This document shows, one piece after another, positions 26,323-35,695 of a stretch of DNA of 64,000 bases. Both the position numbers and the translations under genes were made by a program. Position 1 is the stretch's first letter, and each line of letters opens with the position of its first letter. Below the pieces are notes generated by a model. That model was not told the DNA's origin. It saw only the letters and a list, made by a program, of their open reading frames with translations, and did no database searches. Origin of the DNA: JBEBSD01 sp040394475 (GTDB lineage: Bacteria; Bacteroidota; Bacteroidia; Cytophagales; Spirosomataceae); NCBI GenBank assembly GCA_040394475.1, contig JBEBSD010000026.1:10758-74757 (forward strand). Reading direction: 5' to 3'.

Positions 26323-29300
26323 TCACCCCGCTATATACTCACTGGGGGCTTTGCCGAACTGACTGCGGAACGATTTACTGAAGTATTTGGGATCGTTGAA
26401 GCCTACGGCAAATGCAACCTCCGATACGGTCATGGTTTTCTGTTTTAACAACGCTTCCGCCTTTTTCATACGGACAGAGCGTACCAGGTCCATCACGGAA
26501 CAATCGGTAAGCATTTTGATCTTACGGAACAATACCGGGCGGCTCATTCCCAGTTCCTGTACCAGATCCGCCAGGTTCAGCTCGGGATTGCTGATATTCT
26601 CCTCAATCACCTTCATGAGCTTTTGAAGAAATACGGCATCAGGATGTGTCGCCTGCTCCGGTATCAGGGGCTCCAGGCTTACCTTATGCTTGTATTTTTC
26701 TTTGAGTTCTTCCCGGACCCGCAGCAAGTTGCGGATTCTGGTAAGCAGTACTTTCGGATGAAAAGGCTTCGGCACATAGTCGTCGGCGCCCTGCTCCAGG
26801 CCCTTCACCTGCTGCTGTACCGAATCATAGGCCGTTAACAAAATAACCGGGATATGATTGGTCCGCTCATCGGTTTTAATCCGGCCGGTGAGCGTTACCC
26901 CGTCCATGATCGGCATGGAGATATCACTGACGATCAGGTCCGGCAAAATCCGGCAAGCCAGGTCCCAGCCGGCGGCGCCGTTGGAGGCCTCGACAATTTC
27001 GTACGCTCCGGCCAGCAGCTCTTTTACATAATTCCGGAGGTCATCCTGGTCCTCCACTAATAAAATAAGTGGATTTTTCATCCCTTTCCCGGTTTCCCGG
27101 CTTTCTTCGGCCTCATTTTCTGAAAAAGATACGTCCGTCAGCAGCCTTGTGGTCCTCAACGGCATATCTTCCGGTGCTCCCGCCATTTCGGAAGCCGCGC
27201 CCGGCGGCAGTGAAATCACAAACCGGGTAAACCCATTTTGCCGGAGCCCTGATTCTTCACTTTCTACCTCGATAGTCCCCTGATGCAATTCGACAATATT
27301 TTTACTCAATGCGAGGCCAATACCAAATCCGGAATTTTGTCGGTCCCCCGTCTGGTAAAACCGTTGGAAAATACGATCCAGCTCCTCCCGGGCAATCCCG
27401 ATCCCATTGTCTTCCACGGCTATCTTCACCTGGCCATCTGACGAAATACGGGTTGATATCCGTATTTCCCCCCCGGTAGGTGTAAATTTAAACGCGTTGA
27501 TCAGCAGGTTGTGAAATACTTTCTCCATTTCCTCCGGATCGAACCAAACCCATAAAGGCCGGCCATGAGAAATGACCTTCAGCCGGATTTGACGGGCAAT
27601 GGCATAACTCTGGAAGCTGGCCCGCACTTCTTCCAACCACTCCTCCAAATCCAGTTTCCGGGCTTTGATCCGCACGGTCCCCATTTCGTGCTTCTGAAAA
27701 TCGAGCAGTTGCTCCACCAGTCGCATCAGCCGGTTGGTACTTCCCTGCATTACTTCCAGCTGCCTTTTCAGGATCCCGTTGGCATCCGGATCTTCCTCCA
27801 GAATTTTCATAGGCCCCATTATGAGTGTAAGGGGTGTCCGGATCTCATGGATAATATTGGTAAAAAAATGAATACGCGTCTGGTGCAGTTCCTCCTGCTG
27901 CTTTTTTTCCATATGCTCCAGTTCCAGGTCATGTGCCAGCTGAAGGCGTTCCCGGTGGTAGCGCGACCAGGTGTAAAGCAGCCCCAGAAAAGCCGCGACA
28001 TACCCTATATAAGCCCAGGTGGTCTTCCAGGGCGGCGGCAGTATGGTTATTTTCATTTCCAGCGGCTCATTGCTCCATACCCCGTTGTTGTTACTGCCCT
28101 TGATTTTGAGGGTGTAGGTACCCGGCTCCAGGTTCATGTAAGTCGCCACGGGCTCCTTCACATAGTTCCACTCTTCCTCAAACCCTTCCAGCAGATAGGC
28201 ATACTGGTTTTTCTGGGCGTCGATGTAGTTGATCGAAGCAAATTCAACAGAAAACACATTCTGCCGGTGGTTAAACTCCAGTGCCGGGGTAAGCAGCAGA
28301 TGTTCCCTCAGGATACCATCCGTACCCCCTATTTCGACCGGTTTATTAAACAATTTCAATCCTGTAAAAACGATTGAAGGCCGCATGGGGTTGATGCGGA
28401 TGCTGTCCGGTGCGAAGCGTACAATTCCATTGTAACCACCGAAATACAACTTCCCCTGGCGATCGTCGAACACTGAATTCGGCAAAAACTCCTTGCACAC
28501 CAACCCGTCGTTCCTGTCGTAGGTAATGATCACCCCCGATGCCGGATCCAGTTTCGACAAACCATCGTCGGTGGCGATCCAGAAATTCCCGGCACTGTCT
28601 TCGCTCACTCCGAAAACATTATCGCCTCCCAATCCGTCTGCCTTTGAATAATGGATGAACTGCCCGGTTTCCGGATCATACCGGTTCAGTCCGGCACCTC
28701 GCGTGCTGATCCATATGTGCCCGCGGCTGTCCTCAAAAAGTCCGACAACATAATTGCCGCTGATCGCATTTTGCGGCCCCGCCTTGTAGTGAATAAACCG
28801 TCCTTCTCCTCTGACCTTCTGAGCCAGCCCGGTAGTCGTTCCCAGCCAGATTCGCTCTTTGCTGTCGATCAGCAAACAGGTGATGCTATTAGAAGGCGGG
28901 CCCTTTTCCGATCGGTCCTGGTAACTGAATTGTTCGAACTTTCCCGTCTCCGGGTCCATTTTGCACAGCCCTCCCCGGAAAGTGGCAATCCACAGCTGTC
29001 CTTCCTTGTCGTAGGAGAGCCCATAGATCCGGTCGTCGGGGAGCGACCCCTGAACATTCGGGATGCTCAAGTACCGGGTAATGGTACCGGTAGCGAAGTC
29101 CATGTAATTCAACCCTTTAATGGTTCCGATCCACAATCCCCTGGTGCCATTCCGCAGGAGACATTTGATCTTATCGTTCGACAGCGAATTCGGATTCTCC
29201 GGGTCGTGCCGGTAATGCTGTACTATTTTATCAGTCTCATCAACCAGAAACAACCCCTTATCATCGGATCCGACCCAAAGGTGGTGATCGGCAGCCGCCA

Positions 29301-30435
29301 TCATCGGCCCCGCAATTTTGAACGGTTTTCGTCCCGCCCCGTTGACGAGCCTCAGCGAACCAAATTGCTGTGAAAACGGGTTGTAGTGATTCACTCCCCC
29401 ATAAAACGTGCCGATCCAGACTGTTCCTTCATGGCTCCGGTAAATGGCACGGATGGAATTATCACTCAGAGAACCTGGCTGATCTGGCGCATTCACGAAC
29501 CTGCGGAAATTCACTCCATCCTGTCCGCAAATAAGCAGGCCCGACATGGTCCCGATCCAGAACTGTCCGCTTTCATCCGGCTGAATCGTCCGTACGGCAA
29601 AATTGGACAGGTCGAGTCCGCGGATGGGATGCCAGCTGGTCACCTTTCCCTGCGCCGGGTCAAAAAGAGCTATCCCCTTGGTCTCTGTGCCGATCCAAAG
29701 CCGGCCCTGCCTGTCTTCAGCGATGGTATTCACCCAATTGGAGGTATTGTGCCAGACCGAATCTTCCGGATGCAGGTAAAAATGCTTGACTTCATACACA
29801 CCGTCGTGCCTTCGTCTGACCCGCGACAGCCCAACGGTGGTTCCTACCCACAGGTTCTGTTTTGTATCCTCGTACAACGACTTTATATCAAAAGCGCCCG
29901 ATTCGTCCGCTGTATTTCCTTCCATCATCAGCTGCTCGAACTTTGCTGTCCCGGGGGCCTTCAACCGGTTTAAGCCTCTGCGCGTGCCCACCCACAAACT
30001 CCCGTCAGCCGTCTGTACGATGGCAGAAATATTGTTGTAACTGATGGAATGACCTGAGGTGTCATGCCGCATTCTCCGGAAATCATCGGTACGCGGCCTG
30101 TACAGGTTGAGTCCGCCGCTGGTACCTATCCATAAGTTTCCCTGCTTATCTTTTGTAATAACATTTATTGAACTTGAAGAAAGCGACGTGCTGTCTTCCG
30201 GCTCCCTCCGGTAGACGATATTTTTATGGGAATCATAGCGATTGAGGCCATCGCGGGTTCCGAACCACATAAATCCATACGCATCCTGCTCAATAGCATA
30301 CACGCTGCTCTGCGACAGGTTTTCATCGATTGACAGATGGCTGAATGTAATCTGTCGCTGGGCAGCCGCTTCTATGCAGGCCAGCAGGATCAGGCCTATA
30401 ACCCGGAAACAGCCCCTAACAGCCTTTTGACTCAT
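26323..30435 (-). CDS. Hybrid two-component system sensor/regulator (HTCS)
   Basis: 1370 residues. One-protein signalling system: periplasmic sensor, inner-membrane kinase and DNA-binding regulator. Order: signal peptide (1-25), about 14 two-component-regulator propeller repeats (FGTRDGLNRY, WIGT and similar, 30-720), Y_Y_Y domain (735-800, GLYT-type end), TM segment (805-825), HisKA with phospho-acceptor His863 (HEIRTPL), HATPase (NLLINAFKFTPTGG, DNGIGI, GFGIGLALS), receiver domain with phospho-acceptor Asp1171 (VSDISMPIMDG), and a C-terminal AraC helix-turn-helix (MTVSEVAFAVGFNDPKYFSKSFR). Such proteins usually bind an oligosaccharide and switch on a nearby polysaccharide locus. No susCD pair adjoins this one, so its target is not evident. 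Confidence 0.96.
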   Translation of the reverse strand: MSQKAVRGCFRVIGLILLACIEAAAQRQITFSHLSIDENLSQSSVYAIEQDAYGFMWFGTRDGLNRYDSHKNIVYRREPEDSTSLSSSSINVITKDKQGNLWIGTSGGLNLYRPRTDDFRRMRHDTSGHSISYNNISAIVQTADGSLWVGTRRGLNRLKAPGTAKFEQLMMEGNTADESGAFDIKSLYEDTKQNLWVGTTVGLSRVRRRHDGVYEVKHFYLHPEDSVWHNTSNWVNTIAEDRQGRLWIGTETKGIALFDPAQGKVTSWHPIRGLDLSNFAVRTIQPDESGQFWIGTMSGLLICGQDGVNFRRFVNAPDQPGSLSDNSIRAIYRSHEGTVWIGTFYGGVNHYNPFSQQFGSLRLVNGAGRKPFKIAGPMMAAADHHLWVGSDDKGLFLVDETDKIVQHYRHDPENPNSLSNDKIKCLLRNGTRGLWIGTIKGLNYMDFATGTITRYLSIPNVQGSLPDDRIYGLSYDKEGQLWIATFRGGLCKMDPETGKFEQFSYQDRSEKGPPSNSITCLLIDSKERIWLGTTTGLAQKVRGEGRFIHYKAGPQNAISGNYVVGLFEDSRGHIWISTRGAGLNRYDPETGQFIHYSKADGLGGDNVFGVSEDSAGNFWIATDDGLSKLDPASGVIITYDRNDGLVCKEFLPNSVFDDRQGKLYFGGYNGIVRFAPDSIRINPMRPSIVFTGLKLFNKPVEIGGTDGILREHLLLTPALEFNHRQNVFSVEFASINYIDAQKNQYAYLLEGFEEEWNYVKEPVATYMNLEPGTYTLKIKGSNNNGVWSNEPLEMKITILPPPWKTTWAYIGYVAAFLGLLYTWSRYHRERLQLAHDLELEHMEKKQQEELHQTRIHFFTNIIHEIRTPLTLIMGPMKILEEDPDANGILKRQLEVMQGSTNRLMRLVEQLLDFQKHEMGTVRIKARKLDLEEWLEEVRASFQSYAIARQIRLKVISHGRPLWVWFDPEEMEKVFHNLLINAFKFTPTGGEIRISTRISSDGQVKIAVEDNGIGIAREELDRIFQRFYQTGDRQNSGFGIGLALSKNIVELHQGTIEVESEESGLRQNGFTRFVISLPPGAASEMAGAPEDMPLRTTRLLTDVSFSENEAEESRETGKGMKNPLILLVEDQDDLRNYVKELLAGAYEIVEASNGAAGWDLACRILPDLIVSDISMPIMDGVTLTGRIKTDERTNHIPVILLTAYDSVQQQVKGLEQGADDYVPKPFHPKVLLTRIRNLLRVREELKEKYKHKVSLEPLIPEQATHPDAVFLQKLMKVIEENISNPELNLADLVQELGMSRPVLFRKIKMLTDCSVMDLVRSVRMKKAEALLKQKTMTVSEVAFAVGFNDPKYFSKSFRSQFGKAPSEYIAG

Positions 30436-30619
30436 ATAGAATTAGTTAAATAGAATACTGCTATCGTTATAAAGACGAAATTACACCCTTTTTCCCTCAC
30501 ACCAACCCCCTCTCCGTGCAAACATCCAAAAAGATAAAAAGCGTCGGCCGCATGTTTATGTCCGTCATTTTTAGTAACTTTCCTTTACTATTGCTCTTTT
30601 TTACCAACCCGTTACCGCT

Positions 30620-31879
30620 ATGAAAAGCCTGCTTTCGGTGCTGGTTCTGCTCTGTTGTCACATCCAGCCCGGATGGGGAAACTATCTGCTGCTTCCTATG
30701 GATGACACACAAGCCAATCATTTAAAAGCGTATGGGTTGGCCTACCAGGTACTGACTGCCGATGCTGAGGTGGACTGGCTGCTCAATTACCGGGGAGGAA
30801 GCTTTGGCATTGCCCACACTCAGGCAGTGGAGCGGGAGTGTCGGCTCCTGGGGGTCTCTTACCAGGTGGTTTCCGATGCAGCGTATAACCAGATCCTTCA
30901 TCAGATTCAGCAGGACGAAGTCAATATGAACATGGTAAAACTCCATAAAGCCGCCCGGATTGCGGTGTATTCTCCCATAGAAATCAGTCCGTCCGAATTT
31001 GAAAATACCGACGCCGTACTCCTGGTACTGAAATATGCGGAAATCCCGTTTAAGGTCATTTACGATGAAGAAATCCTGCGTGGCGACCTGAGCGAATACG
31101 ATTGGGTCCACCTCCATCATGAAGATTTCACCGGGCAGTTCGGTCGCAGCATGCGCCGGGTTTCGGAAGCCGATATCCGGGCTCAGGAGGCCATTGCCCA
31201 CCGTTACGGATTTACCAAAGTGTCGCACATGAAACTGGCCGTAGCCAAGGCCATCAAAGCTTATTGCATGGGCGGCGGGTTCTTATTTGCTATGTGTTCG
31301 GGGGCGGAAACCTTCGATATCGCCCTGGCGGCAGAAGGGGTGGATATTGTGGAAAGCATGTTCGATGGCGATGGGGTCGATCCCAATGCCCAATCCCGGC
31401 TGGACTTTGAAAAAACCTTTGCCTTCCATCATTTCAAAATCGACACCGACGGCTATAATGGCATGACCTTTTCCGATATCAATTCGTCTTACGGCAGCGG
31501 CTGGGGCAGCGGCGCAGAATCCTATTTCTCATTGTTCGACTTTTCTGCCAAATGGGATATTATTCCTGCGATGCTGGTACAGAACCATGAATACCTGATC
31601 CGGGAATTTTTCGGACAGACGACAGCCTTCAACCAGCATACCGTCAAACCGGATGTACTGGTGATGGGGAAGGGGAAAACGTCGGACCGGTATATTTACG
31701 GCGAAATCGGTCGCGGACAATGGACCTTCTACGGCGGCCATGACCCTGAGAGCCGCCGCGGAGGCAGCCGGGGGCGCCAGCCCACGGACCTCAACCTATA
31801 TCCCAATTCTCCGGGTTACCGGCTGATCCTCAATAATGTTTTATTTCCTTCGGCAAAAAAGAAAAAACGAAAAACCTAG
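30620..31879 (+). CDS. Exported protein with amidotransferase-like fold (often labelled asparagine synthetase B)
   Basis: 419 residues. Signal peptide (1-20, ending QPGWG) and then YLLLPMDDTQANHLKAYGLAYQVL, a Bacteroidota-specific opening. Databases commonly call this family asparagine synthetase B, but the chain has neither the N-terminal Cys2 glutaminase nor the ATP-pyrophosphatase P-loop of AsnB. Instead the middle has a class-I-glutamine-amidotransferase-like segment, GGGFLFAMCSGAETF, with Cys226 at the nucleophile position. The C-terminal region has GRGQWTFYGGHDPE, where a His may complete an active site. The tail KKKKRKT is basic. Being exported, a role in asparagine synthesis is improbable; the function is unknown. 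pyrB follows in the same direction with its own promoter. Confidence 0.75.
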   Translation: MKSLLSVLVLLCCHIQPGWGNYLLLPMDDTQANHLKAYGLAYQVLTADAEVDWLLNYRGGSFGIAHTQAVERECRLLGVSYQVVSDAAYNQILHQIQQDEVNMNMVKLHKAARIAVYSPIEISPSEFENTDAVLLVLKYAEIPFKVIYDEEILRGDLSEYDWVHLHHEDFTGQFGRSMRRVSEADIRAQEAIAHRYGFTKVSHMKLAVAKAIKAYCMGGGFLFAMCSGAETFDIALAAEGVDIVESMFDGDGVDPNAQSRLDFEKTFAFHHFKIDTDGYNGMTFSDINSSYGSGWGSGAESYFSLFDFSAKWDIIPAMLVQNHEYLIREFFGQTTAFNQHTVKPDVLVMGKGKTSDRYIYGEIGRGQWTFYGGHDPESRRGGSRGRQPTDLNLYPNSPGYRLILNNVLFPSAKKKKRKT

Positions 31880-31908
31880 GTAACAACTGACGGCGTCCGC
31901 GGTCTGTA

Positions 31909-31929
31909 ACCACGGACGGTGTCCGTGGT
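31909..31929. repeat. Perfect 9-bp stem-loop before pyrB
   Basis: ACCACGGAC, loop GGT, GTCCGTGGT. No T-run follows, so it is not a typical terminator. In design it resembles the palindromes at 34010, 39230 and 42209. Confidence 0.6.
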
Positions 31930-31994
31930 CAGCAACCCCATACCGCCCCACCGGGATTTCCCGCAATATTTTCGGCACTTTCCCTTTCTCTACG

Positions 31995-32002
31995 TATCTT
32001 TG
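31995..32002 (+). promoter_or_regulatory. pyrB promoter -7 element
   Basis: TATCTTTG, a perfect match, with TTTC 21 bp upstream at 31970-31973. Predicted transcription starts near 32009, close to the candidate start codons 32015 and 32027. Confidence 0.65.
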
Positions 32003-32026
32003 CGCGGTTATTACATGTTCCATCGT

Positions 32027-32947
32027 ATGACAAAACTTTCGGTCAGGCATTTGCTCGGGATCAAAAACATCACCGAGGGCGATATTCAGACGATTCTTGA
32101 AACCGCCACACAGTTCAAAGAGGTTATCAACCGCCCTATTAAGAAAGTTCCTTCCCTACGTGATATTACCATTGCCAACGTATTTTTCGAGAATTCCACC
32201 CGGACACGCCTTTCCTTCGAGCTTGCAGAGAAACGGCTCTCTGCCGATACCATTAATTTCTCTTCTTCAGGAAGCTCTGTAAAAAAAGGAGAAACCTTGC
32301 TGGATACGGTAAACAATATCCTGGCAATGAAGGTAGACATGATCGTGATGCGTCACAGCAGTCCCGGAGCGCCTCATTTTCTGGCCGACCGTATCCCGGC
32401 CAATATCGTGAATGCGGGCGACGGCACCCATGAGCACCCTACCCAGGGCCTGCTCGACGCCTTCTCCATGCACGAGCGCCTGGGCGATCTGACGGGTAAA
32501 AAAATTGCCATTATCGGGGATATCACGCACTCCCGCGTCGCACTTTCCAATATTTTCTGTCTGCAAAAGCTGGGAGCGGATGTGATGGTATGCGGACCCA
32601 ATACGCTTATCCCCAAATACATTTCCAATCTGGGGGTCCGGGTCGGACATGATGTCCGCGAGGCGCTGGCATGGTGCGATGTGGCCAACGTGCTGCGCAT
32701 CCAGCTGGAACGGCAACAGATCAAGTATTTCCCGTCTCTGCGGGAGTATGCGATGTATTTCGGCATTACCAAACAAATGCTGGATGAACTCGATAAGGAA
32801 ATCATCCTGATGCACCCGGGACCGATCAACCGTGGTGTCGAACTAAGCTCCGACGCGGCGGATTCCCGGCATTCCATCATTCTCAACCAGGTCGAAAACG
32901 GGGTAGCCATCCGGATGGCGGTATTGTACCTGCTTGCGCAGCAGTAG
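32027..32947 (+). CDS. pyrB: Aspartate carbamoyltransferase catalytic subunit
   Basis: 306 residues from the ATG at 32027; an ATG at 32015 is also possible. Joins carbamoyl phosphate and aspartate in pyrimidine synthesis. The carbamoyl-phosphate motif is FFENSTRTRLSFE, the HPTQ motif is in HEHPTQGLLDAF, and the aspartate-loop and C-terminal HPGPINRG segments are present. Length is that of the standard catalytic chain. No pyrI regulatory gene follows. Downstream lies a repeat-filled spacer. Confidence 0.97.
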   Translation: MTKLSVRHLLGIKNITEGDIQTILETATQFKEVINRPIKKVPSLRDITIANVFFENSTRTRLSFELAEKRLSADTINFSSSGSSVKKGETLLDTVNNILAMKVDMIVMRHSSPGAPHFLADRIPANIVNAGDGTHEHPTQGLLDAFSMHERLGDLTGKKIAIIGDITHSRVALSNIFCLQKLGADVMVCGPNTLIPKYISNLGVRVGHDVREALAWCDVANVLRIQLERQQIKYFPSLREYAMYFGITKQMLDELDKEIILMHPGPINRGVELSSDAADSRHSIILNQVENGVAIRMAVLYLLAQQ

Positions 32948-33110
32948 TGTCGGCAATCGGCTTTCGGAGATCGGCTTTCAGATATCAGCAATCGGCTTTC
33001 GGCAATCGGCTTTCGGAGATCAGCTTTCAGATGTCGGCAATCGGTTTTCGGCAATCGGCTTTCGGCTGTTAGCTGACCGCCGACAGCTGATAGCCCTTAG
33101 CTGCCAGCCG
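32948..33110. repeat. Degenerate ATCGGCTTTCGG-type tandem array
   Basis: About 12-14-bp units such as ATCGGCTTTCGG(C/A) and ATCAGCTTTCAG repeat irregularly, then give way to a GCTGACCGCCGACAGCTGATAGC block. Similar units occur at 54325-54380 and near 17806 and 19480. Confidence 0.75.
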
Positions 33111-33184
33111 TTAATTGACTGCCGGCAACCCCACGGAACACCCCTTGTCCGGACAAAACTTCCCTTTATATTTGCTGCCGGTTT

Positions 33185-34003
33185 ATGGCAAAATCAATCC
33201 GACAGAAATCTTCCGGGAAAAGGACCGTCCCCCGTAAAAAGCCGCTTCCTGCCAGCGGCTGGCTCCTGGCTGCCGTGGGAGTCGGGTTGGTGATTTTCCT
33301 GCTGATCTGGCTCAAACCTGCTAACCAAAACCAATGGACCTTTGTTCCGGAATTCGGGATTAACCTCCCGATGCGTTACCCCATTCATGGCCTGGATGTG
33401 TCCCATCATAATGCCGCCATCGACTGGACCCTGCTAAAAAAAGTAGCCCACGAGGGCATTAAAATCGATTTTGCGTATATAAAAGCAACCGAAGGGGCGA
33501 CTCACCGCGATAAACGCTTTGCCTATAATTGGGAGAAAGCCAAAAAGGCCGGTATTCGGCGGGGAGCTTATCATTTTTACAATCCGCGTGTATTGTCAGA
33601 GAAACAGGCCCGGAATTTCATCAGTACGGTCCGGATGGAAAAAGGGGATCTTCCACCGGTGCTGGACCTGGAGACCTACGGTGGGAAACCCGATGATATC
33701 ATCATCCGGGGAGTACGAAACTGGCTGCGTATTATCGAAGAACATTACCAGGTGAAGCCGGTCATTTATATCAATGAGCATTTTTATAGAAAGTATATCG
33801 CCGGCAATTTTGACGATTATCCGCTCTGGATAGCCGGTTATTCACGAAAGCACATCAACGACCTGGCCAATGATTCGCACGTGCTCTTCTGGCAGCACAG
33901 TGAAAAGGGCCGGATCAAGGGCATCCGCGGGTTCGTCGATTTCAACGTCTATGTCCACGATCCGCAGGACTGGGAGCTGTACCTCAAAAAAGAAACGTAC
34001 TAG
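33185..34003 (+). CDS. GH25 family lysozyme, membrane-anchored
   Basis: 272 residues. N-acetylmuramidase-type peptidoglycan hydrolase. A basic N-terminus is followed by one membrane segment (25-43), which puts the catalytic domain in the periplasm as a tethered protein. GH25 features: GLDVSHHNAAIDW with catalytic Asp71, AYIKATEG, GAYHFYNP, VLDLE with the second acidic residue, and the closing WQHSEKGRIKGI...VDFNVY. A likely role is remodelling of the cell wall. The palindromic element at 34010 begins 6 bp after its stop. Confidence 0.93.
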   Translation: MAKSIRQKSSGKRTVPRKKPLPASGWLLAAVGVGLVIFLLIWLKPANQNQWTFVPEFGINLPMRYPIHGLDVSHHNAAIDWTLLKKVAHEGIKIDFAYIKATEGATHRDKRFAYNWEKAKKAGIRRGAYHFYNPRVLSEKQARNFISTVRMEKGDLPPVLDLETYGGKPDDIIIRGVRNWLRIIEEHYQVKPVIYINEHFYRKYIAGNFDDYPLWIAGYSRKHINDLANDSHVLFWQHSEKGRIKGIRGFVDFNVYVHDPQDWELYLKKETY

Positions 34004-34009
34004 TGATCC

Positions 34010-34032
34010 ATGGTCTGTGTCCCACAGACCAT
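34010..34032. repeat. Dispersed palindrome, copy 1
   Basis: ATGGTCTGTG and CACAGACCAT pair perfectly around TCC. The flank TTTTGGATACCAGCC is shared with copy 2. It may also end the lysozyme transcript. Confidence 0.85.
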
Positions 34033-34174
34033 TTTGGATACCAGCCAGAAATTTGGATACCAGCCGGGGGCGCCAAGCCTGAAACGAAGTTGCCCGCGAA
34101 GACACCGTCCACCGTAAACGCATAAATGCCCGGTCATCACCCTTACTGTGCACTCCCCAGCCGCCGGGTTTTCC

Positions 34175-35695
34175 TCAGAACGGATCCCGCTCCAGCATTT
34201 CTTTCCGGATCACCCCCGAGACATCGCCGACCGGCTTCCGGCACAGATAGACTTTCGTCCCCTTTTCTCTGGCATAGGGCTCCCGTATTTCCCCTATATA
34301 CGTAATCTCCGAAAAGAGCGCTTTCACTTCTTCGCTGACCCGGTCGTCGACATTAATGAATTCGGAAACAGGACCCGGGGGATGCGCCCGCAACCAGTAT
34401 AGAAAACTTTCATGGAAACTAACAGGCTCCGGCAACCCGTATTTCTTCCCGATTACCGAAATAGCCCCGGCTTGCCCGTAGTTACCGCAAAATATCACGG
34501 TTTCCTCCGGTTTTTCCACCTGACGGTAGGCTTCGTTCACCAATGTCACCAATTCTTCCCATCCCAGCATATCGGCATAATCTTGCGGCAACGCATGAAT
34601 ACTACCGTCTTCAAAGCGCTGGCCGGCTTCTATACCGTAGTTCCGGTACAGGTTGTCAAACCAGGCCACCAATGCGGGTACGGGATACACCGGGAGCCCG
34701 ATCGGAAGCAAAGGCCAGGCACTGAACAGGACAAACAGCGCCACCGCCGTACGCGTCACCACCCCTTTCAGCCATCGTTCCCACTGTACTGCTCCGGCCG
34801 CAAACAAGCCCGGAAAAATTCCCAGCGTATAATAACTTTTCGCCTGGAGGCCCCACAGGACCACCAGTACCCCGATGATCGCGGCGCCGACAGGGCGGTA
34901 TTTTTCCGACTTTAACAGGCCATACAGCCCCGGCAAGGTCAACAACGTCGCACCAAAGGGCATCAGCAGTTGTTCCGACCAGAAATCGGCGGCGGCAACA
35001 TGCACCAGATGATGCTCCCGGAGTGCTTTCATGTGGTCAAAAACCGGGAAATCGTGCAGATATTGCCACCAGATATTGGGCAAAAAAAGTGCGAAAGCCA
35101 CTCCCAGCGCAACTATAAACCCCTTGGAAACCAACCACTTCCTTTGGGGAAATGCCAGAATCGCCAGCAGCAGGCACACCGTTAGTATGCCGATGAGGTA
35201 TTTGGTCAGCAAGCCCAATCCTACCGCAGCGCCCAGGAGTATCCAGTTGTTGCGGGCCTCGGGTTCGTTGCATAGGCGGATGACAGCATACAACGTCGCG
35301 GTCCAGAAAAAGACATCCAGGAATACCGGCTGGAACAAAAAGAAGGTCCGCAGCATACACAAGGCTCCCGCAAACCCCGCTGCCGCCAACACCCTTGCGT
35401 AGCTTCCACCGCCCAGTTCCTTAGCGATTCCCGCGCATACCAGCACCATTCCTCCGCTCAAAACAGCCGGCAGCAATTTTACGGCCCATACCGCATTCCC
35501 GAACACTGCCTGCATCAAAGCAGCACACCAGGCAGCAACCGGCGGTACAGATGCATAGCCGAAGGACAGATGCGCCGCTTGCGCATAATAGAGTAGCTCG
35601 TCCCGGTGGTATTCCAGGTTTTGGGAAAAGACCATGCGCACAGCTACTGATGCCAGTGCCAATAGCAGGATTACCCCCTTTGAATAGCTTGTCAT
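34175..35695 (-). CDS. GT39-family (ArnT/PMT-like) membrane glycosyltransferase
   Basis: 506 residues. Polytopic inner-membrane protein with about ten hydrophobic segments in residues 5-345, then a soluble C-terminal domain. Near the start, HRDELLYYAQAAHLSFGYASVPP has the acidic pair in the first loop that marks lipid-linked-sugar transferases of the PMT_2 group. It probably moves a sugar from a polyprenyl phosphate carrier to a periplasmic acceptor; donor and acceptor unknown. Its ATG overlaps the stop of miaA (ATGA), so the two are translationally coupled although they have no functional link. Confidence 0.88.
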   Translation of the reverse strand: MTSYSKGVILLLALASVAVRMVFSQNLEYHRDELLYYAQAAHLSFGYASVPPVAAWCAALMQAVFGNAVWAVKLLPAVLSGGMVLVCAGIAKELGGGSYARVLAAAGFAGALCMLRTFFLFQPVFLDVFFWTATLYAVIRLCNEPEARNNWILLGAAVGLGLLTKYLIGILTVCLLLAILAFPQRKWLVSKGFIVALGVAFALFLPNIWWQYLHDFPVFDHMKALREHHLVHVAAADFWSEQLLMPFGATLLTLPGLYGLLKSEKYRPVGAAIIGVLVVLWGLQAKSYYTLGIFPGLFAAGAVQWERWLKGVVTRTAVALFVLFSAWPLLPIGLPVYPVPALVAWFDNLYRNYGIEAGQRFEDGSIHALPQDYADMLGWEELVTLVNEAYRQVEKPEETVIFCGNYGQAGAISVIGKKYGLPEPVSFHESFLYWLRAHPPGPVSEFINVDDRVSEEVKALFSEITYIGEIREPYAREKGTKVYLCRKPVGDVSGVIRKEMLERDPF

